A stretch of DNA of 64,000 nucleotides, taken from NCBI RefSeq assembly GCF_963662255.1, contig NC_085080.1, positions 875,503 to 939,502 of the forward strand. The letters are read 5' to 3'. The position numbers were made by a program, and so were the translations under genes. Below are positions 59,401 to 64,000 of this stretch, piece after piece. The notes below the pieces were generated by a model. That model searched no databases, had not been told where the DNA came from, and worked only from the letters and a program-made list of their open reading frames with translations. The stretch comes from Cinclus cinclus (Eukaryota; Chordata; Aves; Passeriformes; Cinclidae). Position 1 is the stretch's first letter; each line of letters starts with the position of its first letter.

Positions 59401-62164
59401 TGGGGTGATTTTGGGTGATTTTGGGTCATTTTTGGGTCATTTTTGGGTGATTTGGGATTTTTTGGGGTGATTTTGCGGGATTTTTTTGGGTGATTTTTTG
59501 GGATTTTTTGGGGTGATTTTTGGGTGATTTTGGGGGATTTTTTGGGTGATTTTGGGGTGATTTTTGGGGTGATTTTGGGGGATTTTTTGGGGTGATTTTG
59601 GGGGATTTTTGGGTCATTTTGGGGTGATTTTTTGGGATTTTTTGAGGTGATTTTTGGGTCATTTTTGGGGATTTTTTGGGGTGAGTTTTTGGGATTTTTG
59701 GGTCATTTTTGGGTGATTTTTTGGGGTGATTTTTTGGGGTGATTTTTTGGGGTGATTTTGGGGGATTTTTTGGGGGATTTTCTGGGATTTTTTGGGGTGA
59801 TTTTGGGTGATTTTGGGTCATTTTTGGGTCATTTTTGGGTCATTTTTGGGTGATTTGGGATTTTTTGGGGTGATTTTGCGGGATTTTTTTGGGTGATTTT
59901 TTGGGATTTTTTGGGGTGATTTTTGGGTGATTTTGGGGGATTTTTTGGGTGATTTTGGGGTGATTTTTGGGGTGATTTTGGGGGTTTTTTTGGGGTGATT
60001 TTGGGGGATTTTTGGGTCATTTTGGGGTGATTTTTTGGGATTTTTTGGGGTGATTTTTGGGTCATTTTTGGGTTATTTTTTTGGGATGATTTTGGGGGAT
60101 TTTTTGGGGTGATTTTTGGGTGATTTTGGGGGATTTTTTGGGTGATTTTGGGGTGATTTTTGGGTGATTTTGGGGGATTTTTTGGGTGATTTTGGGGTGT
60201 TTTTTGGGATTTTTTGGGGTGATTTTTGGGTCATTTTTGGGTGATTTTTTGGAGTGATTTTGGGATGATTTTGGGGGATTTTTTTGGGTGATTTTGGGAT
60301 GATTTTGGGGGATTTTTTGGGGTGATTTTTTGGGATTTTTTGAGGTGATTTTGGGATGATTTTGGGGGATTTTTTGGGGTGATTTTGGGTGATTTTTTGG
60401 GATTTTTTGGGATGATTTTGGGGGATTTTTTGGGGTGATTTTGGGTGATTTTTTGGGATTTTTTGGGATGATTTTGGGGGATTTTTTGGGGTGATTTTTG
60501 GGTCATTGTTGGGGGATTTTTTGGGTGATTTTGGGGTGATTTTTGGGGTGATTTTGGGGGATTTTTTGGGGTGATTTTGGGGGATTTTTGGGTCATTTTG
60601 GGGTGATTTTTTGGGATTTTTTGGGGTGATTTTTGGGTCATTTTTGGGTTATTTTTTTGGGGTGATTTTGGGATGATTTTGGGGGATTTTTTGGGGTGAT
60701 TTTGGGTCATTTTTGGGTTATTTTTTTGGGGTGATTTTGGGATGATTTTGGGGGATTTTTTGGGGTGATTTTTGGGTGATTTTGGGGGATTTTTTGGGTG
60801 ATTTTGGGGTGTTTTTTGGGATTTTTTGGGGTGATTTTTGTGGATTTTTTGGGGTGATTTTTGGGTCATTTTGGGGTGATTTTTTGGAGTGATTTTGGGA
60901 TGATTTTGGGGGATTTTTTGGGTGATTTTGGGATGATTTTGGGGGATTTTTTGGGGTGATTTTTTGGGATTTTTTGAGGTGATTTTGGGATGATTTTGGG
61001 GGATTTTTTGGGGTGATTTTGGGTGATTTTTTGGGATTTTTTGGGGTGATTTTTGGGTCATTTTTGGGTTATTTTTTTGGGATGATTTTGGGGGATTTTT
61101 TGGGGTGATTTTTGGGTGATTTTGGGGGATTTTTTGGGTGATTTTGGGGTGATTTTTGGGTGATTTTGGGGGATTTTTTGGGTGATTTTGGGGTGTTTTT
61201 TGGGATTTTTTGGGGTGATTTTTGGGTCATTTTTGGGTGATTTTTTGGAGTGATTTTGGGATGATTTTGGGGGATTTTTTTGGGTGATTTTGGGATGATT
61301 TTGGGGGATTTTTTGGGGTGATTTTTTGGGATTTTTTGAGGTGATTTTGGGATGATTTTGGGGGATTTTTTGGGGTGATTTTGGGTGATTTTTTGGGATG
61401 ATTTTGGGGGATTTTTTGGGGTGATTTTGGGTGATTTTTTGGGATTTTTTGGGATGATTTTGGGGGATTTTTTGGGGTGATTTTGGGGGATTTTTTGGGG
61501 TGATTTTGGGTGATTTTTTGGGATTTTTTGGGATGATTTTGGGGGATTTTTTGGGGTGATTTTTGGGTCATTGTTGGGTGATTTTTTGGGATTTTTTGGG
61601 GTGATTTTGGGATGATTTTGGGGGATTTTTTGGGGTGATTTTGGGTGATTTTGGGTGATTTTTTGGGATGATTTTGGGGGATTTTTTGGGGTGATTTTGG
61701 GTGATTTTTTGGGATTTTTTGGGATGATTTTGGGGGATTTTTTGGGGTGATTTTTGGGTCATTGTTGGGTGATTTTTTGGGATTTTTTGGGGTGATTTTG
61801 GGATGATTTTGGGGGATTTTTTGGGGTGATTTTGGGTGATTTTTTGGGATTTTTTGGGATGATTTTGGGGGATTTTTTGGGGTGATTTTTGGGTCATTGT
61901 TGGGTGATTTTTTGGGATTTTTTGGGGTGATTTTGGGTGATTTTGGGTGATTTTTTTGGATGATTTTGGGGGATTTTTTGGGGTGATTTTGGGGGATTTT
62001 TGGGTCATTTTTTGGGGTGATTTTTGGGGTGATTTTGGGTGATTTTTTGGGATGATTTTGGGGGATTTTTTGGCAGGTTCCTGGAGGCAGATCCGGGCCA
62101 GGACAGCTGCAGGATCTCACAGCAGGAAATCGCCGAGGCCGTGGACATCAGCAGTGCCTGCAAG
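53459..62164 (+). CDS. WDR46: WDR46 (UTP7/BING4), first four exons; WD40 domain beyond window
   Basis: Nucleolar WD40 protein of the SSU processome, needed for 18S rRNA maturation. Exons: 53459-53479, 53594-53674, 55379-55491 and 62077-62164, all with AG/GT borders and compatible phases (303 coding bases, 101 residues). Recognition rests on RKDPFPGPAPVP, then ARWEPLLPEEPGFLEADPGQ and ISQQEIAEAVDISSACK, which align in order with human DPFPGPAPVP, SELLLAEEPGFLE and CQADIVEAVDIASAAK. The next exon should begin HFDLNLRQFGPY and lies past 64000. Only eight residues precede DPFPGPAP, where human has about 90 mostly basic residues, so either the N-terminus is much shorter here or another start was missed. 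It is transcribed in the same direction as RPS18. Intron 3 is 6.6 kb of repeats. Confidence 0.9.
53594..53674 (+). CDS. WDR46: WDR46 exon 2
   Basis: Encodes RKDPFPGPAPVPRPRVKRFL and RGAEEKE; acceptor CTGCAG, donor GTAAAG. DPFPGPAPVP is identical to the human protein. Confidence 0.92.
53690..55320. repeat. GGGATTTTGGGATCCTGAGG then GGGTGAAATTTTGGGGGATT arrays (WDR46 intron 2)
   Basis: About 33 units of roughly 30 bp with GGGGGTCCCTGAGG to about 54730. Then shorter units of 18 to 25 bp. They start some 15 bases after the exon 2 donor. Confidence 0.93.
55379..55491 (+). CDS. WDR46: WDR46 exon 3
   Basis: Encodes PRAVAPRLRWHLKNLENREN, SAAEKAARWEPLLPEEP and two bases of Gly; acceptor CCCCAG, donor GTGAGG. 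The second half matches human KAARSELLLAEEPG; the first half is basic and divergent. Confidence 0.9.
55500..56790. repeat. A/C-rich CCTTCCCAAAAAAAACCTCC array (WDR46 intron 3)
   Basis: Units of 17 to 20 bp with CCCCTGAAAAAACC variants, and larger blocks of 200 to 270 bp repeated. It starts within ten bases of the exon 3 donor. G is almost absent on the plus strand. Confidence 0.94.
56800..58390. repeat. About 31-bp ATTCCATCCCAGATCCCCAA array (WDR46 intron 3)
   Basis: About 50 units, differing mainly in CCCCAAAAA/CCTCAAAAA/CCCCAAAGA and in one A of the A-run. Blocks of several hundred bp recur. Confidence 0.95.
58480..62070. repeat. GGGGAATTTTTT and GGGTGATTTTTT arrays (WDR46 intron 3)
   Basis: 11 to 13-bp G/T-rich units. 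From about 59200 they are GGGTGATTTT and GGGTCATTTT forms, with repeated blocks of about 390 bp (59220-59420 against 59620-59820) and others. It runs to the exon 4 acceptor. Confidence 0.94.
62077..62164 (+). CDS. WDR46: WDR46 exon 4
   Basis: Completes Gly, then FLEADPGQDSCRISQQEIAE and AVDISSACK; acceptor GGCAG, donor GTGGGG. It ends in phase 0 just before the expected first propeller segment. The acceptor lacks a normal pyrimidine tract; instead it is preceded by T-runs of the GGGTGATTTTTT array. Confidence 0.93.
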
Positions 62165-64000
62165 GTGGGGAAAAATGGGGCCAAAAAAGGGGATTTGGGG
62201 CAAAAAATAAAAAATAAACTAAAGGGGGATTTGGGGGAGAGAAAAACGGGGGATTTGGGCAAAAAAACCTGGGGTTTGGGCAAAAAAATGGGGAGAAAAA
62301 AGGGGATTTTGGGGAAAAAATCCTGGGGTTTTGGGGAAAAAAAATGGGGGATTTTGGGGAAAAAAAAATCAAATTAAAGGGGGTTTGGGGGAGAAAAAAA
62401 TGGGGGATTTGGGGAAAAAAATGGGGAGAAAAACGGGGATTTGGGGCAAAAAAAAAATCAAATTAAAGGGGGTTTGGGGGAGAAAAATGGGGGGATTTGG
62501 GGAAAAAAAATAAAAACTTAAAGGGGGATTTGGGGAGAGAAAAATGGGGGGATTTGGGGAAAAAAAACTGGGGTTTGGGGAAAAAAAGGGGAGAAAAAAG
62601 GGGATTTTGGGTAAAAAAAACCTGGGGTTTTGGGGGAAAAAAATGGGGGATTTTGGGCAAAAAAAATCAAATTAAAGGGGGTTTGGGGGAGAAAAAAATG
62701 GGGGATTTGGGGAAAAAAATGGGGAGAAAAACGGGGATTTGGGGCAAAAAAAAAAAAAACTTAAAGGGGGATTTGGGGAGAGAAAAATGGGGGGATTTGG
62801 GGAAAAAAAACTGGGGTTTGGGGAAAAAAAAGGGGAGAAAAAAGGGGATTTTGGGTAAAAAAAACCTGGGGTTTGGGGGGAAAAAATGGGGGATTTTGGG
62901 CAAAAAAAATCAAATTAAAGGGGGTTTGGGGGAGAAAAAAATGGGGGATTTGGGGAAAAAAAACCTGGGATTTGGTAAAAAAAAGGGAAGAAAAAAGGGG
63001 ATTTTGGGCAAAAAATCCTGGGGTTTTGGGGAAAAAAAATCAAATTAAAGGGGATTTGGGGAGAGAAAAAATGGGGGGATTTGGGCAAAAAAACGGGGAG
63101 AAAAAAGGGGATTTTGGGGAAAAAAATCCTGGGGTTTTGGGGAAAAAAAATGGGGGATTTTGGGCAAAAAAAATCAAATTAAAGGGGGTTTGGGGGAGAA
63201 AAAAATGGGGGATTTGGGGAAAAAAATGGGGAGAAAAACGGGGATTTTGGGCAAAAAAAAAAAAACTTAAAGGGGGATTTGGGGAGAGAAAAATGGGGGG
63301 ATTTGGGCAAAAAAAAAAAACTTAAAGGGGGATTTGGGGAAGGAAAAAATGGGGGATTTGGGGAAAAAAACCTGGGGTTTGGGGAAAAAAAGGGGAGAAA
63401 AAAGGGGATTTTGGGTAAAAAAAACCTGGGGTTTGGGGGGAAAAAAATGGGGGATTTTGGGCAAAAAAAATCAAATTAAAGGGGGTTTGGGGGAGAAAAA
63501 AATGGGGGATTTGGGGAAAAAAATGGGGATAAAAATGGGGATTTTGGGAAAAAAAAAGGGGGGGATTTTTGGGGGAAAATGGGGAGAAAAACGGGGGTTT
63601 TGGGGAGAAAAAAATGGGGGAAAAAAGGGGGTTTTGGGCAAAGAAAATGGGAATTTTTGTCAAAAATGGGGATTTTGGGAAAAAAAAGGGGATTTTGGGG
63701 AGAAAAATGGGGATTTTTGGGAGAGAAATGGGTGAATTTTGTGGATTTTGGGGTGAAATTTGTGGATTTTGGGGTGGATTTTGGGGTGGATTTTGTGAAT
63801 TTTGGGGTGGATTTTGGGGTGGATTGGGTGGATTTTCGGGTGGATTTTGTGGTGAAATTTGTGAAATTTGGGGTAAATTTAGGGGTGAATTGTGTGAATT
63901 TTGGGGTGAATTTTGGGGTGGATTTTAGGGTGAAATTTGTGGATTTTGGGGTGGATTTTGGGGTGAAATTTGTGAATTTTGGGGTGGATTTTGGGGTGAA
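62165..64000. repeat. GGGGATTTGGGGAAAAAAAT arrays (WDR46 intron 4)
   Basis: Units of 18 to 24 bp with CTGGGGTTTGGG and AATCAAATTAAAGGGGG marks, in higher-order blocks of about 200 bp. From about 63730 they give way to GGGGTGGATTTTGTGAATTT repeats. No exon is seen before the window end. Confidence 0.93.

Overview
This window looks like a gene-dense but repeat-choked segment of a bird genome, probably a microchromosome or dot chromosome. The four genes recognised are RXRB, VPS52, RPS18 and WDR46, which belong to the extended MHC class II neighbourhood of vertebrates. They have vertebrate exon structure (exons of 3 to 218 coding bases, GT-AG introns, conserved intron phases). The bird call is an inference from the GC-rich exons and from introns built almost wholly of short G- or C-rich tandem repeats. 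The sequence does not prove the species. Recognised coding sequence totals about 2.57 kb, roughly 4% of the window.

Layout. 1-24418 (+): internal exons of RXRB, the retinoid X receptor beta. Seven coding exons run from the proline-rich N-terminal region through the DNA-binding domain to helices of the ligand-binding domain. The first exon lies before the window and the last ligand-domain exons are missing. 24419-31078: a purine-rich satellite-like array, ending in a 200-N assembly gap (31079-31278). 31279-44591 (-): the first eight exons of VPS52, a subunit of the GARP/EARP tethering complexes; the rest, about two thirds of the protein, would lie at lower coordinates and is absent. 44592-44682: a 91-bp divergent promoter with CRE, ETS and YY1 motifs between VPS52 and RPS18. 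44683-51106 (+): complete RPS18 (six exons, 152 residues) with a poly(A) signal. 53155-62164 (+): promoter and first four exons of WDR46, a ribosome-biogenesis WD40 protein, whose propeller lies past the window end.

RXRB runs rightward and VPS52 leftward into the same gap, so both 3' ends are lost there. The gap therefore stands for a real multi-kilobase deficit or a misjoin, not 200 bases. Gene orientation also differs from the human order as I recall it (RXRB and VPS52 convergent; WDR46 in the same direction as RPS18; no B3GALT4 between them).

The most unusual structure is in the introns. Some intronic arrays have copied the edge of the neighbouring exon: a partial second copy of the RXRB DNA-binding exon with its splice acceptor, a four-copy array carrying the first bases of RXRB exon 7, and an array made of the acceptor region of exon 6. 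Other arrays multiply perfect transcription-factor motifs: seven MARE/AP-1 palindromes, a very long RUNX-motif array, TALE/CArG/KLF composites, YY1 sites, and nuclear-receptor half-sites. Whether any of these are functional cannot be told from sequence alone. The long open frames across the repeats are artefacts of repeat periods divisible by three.
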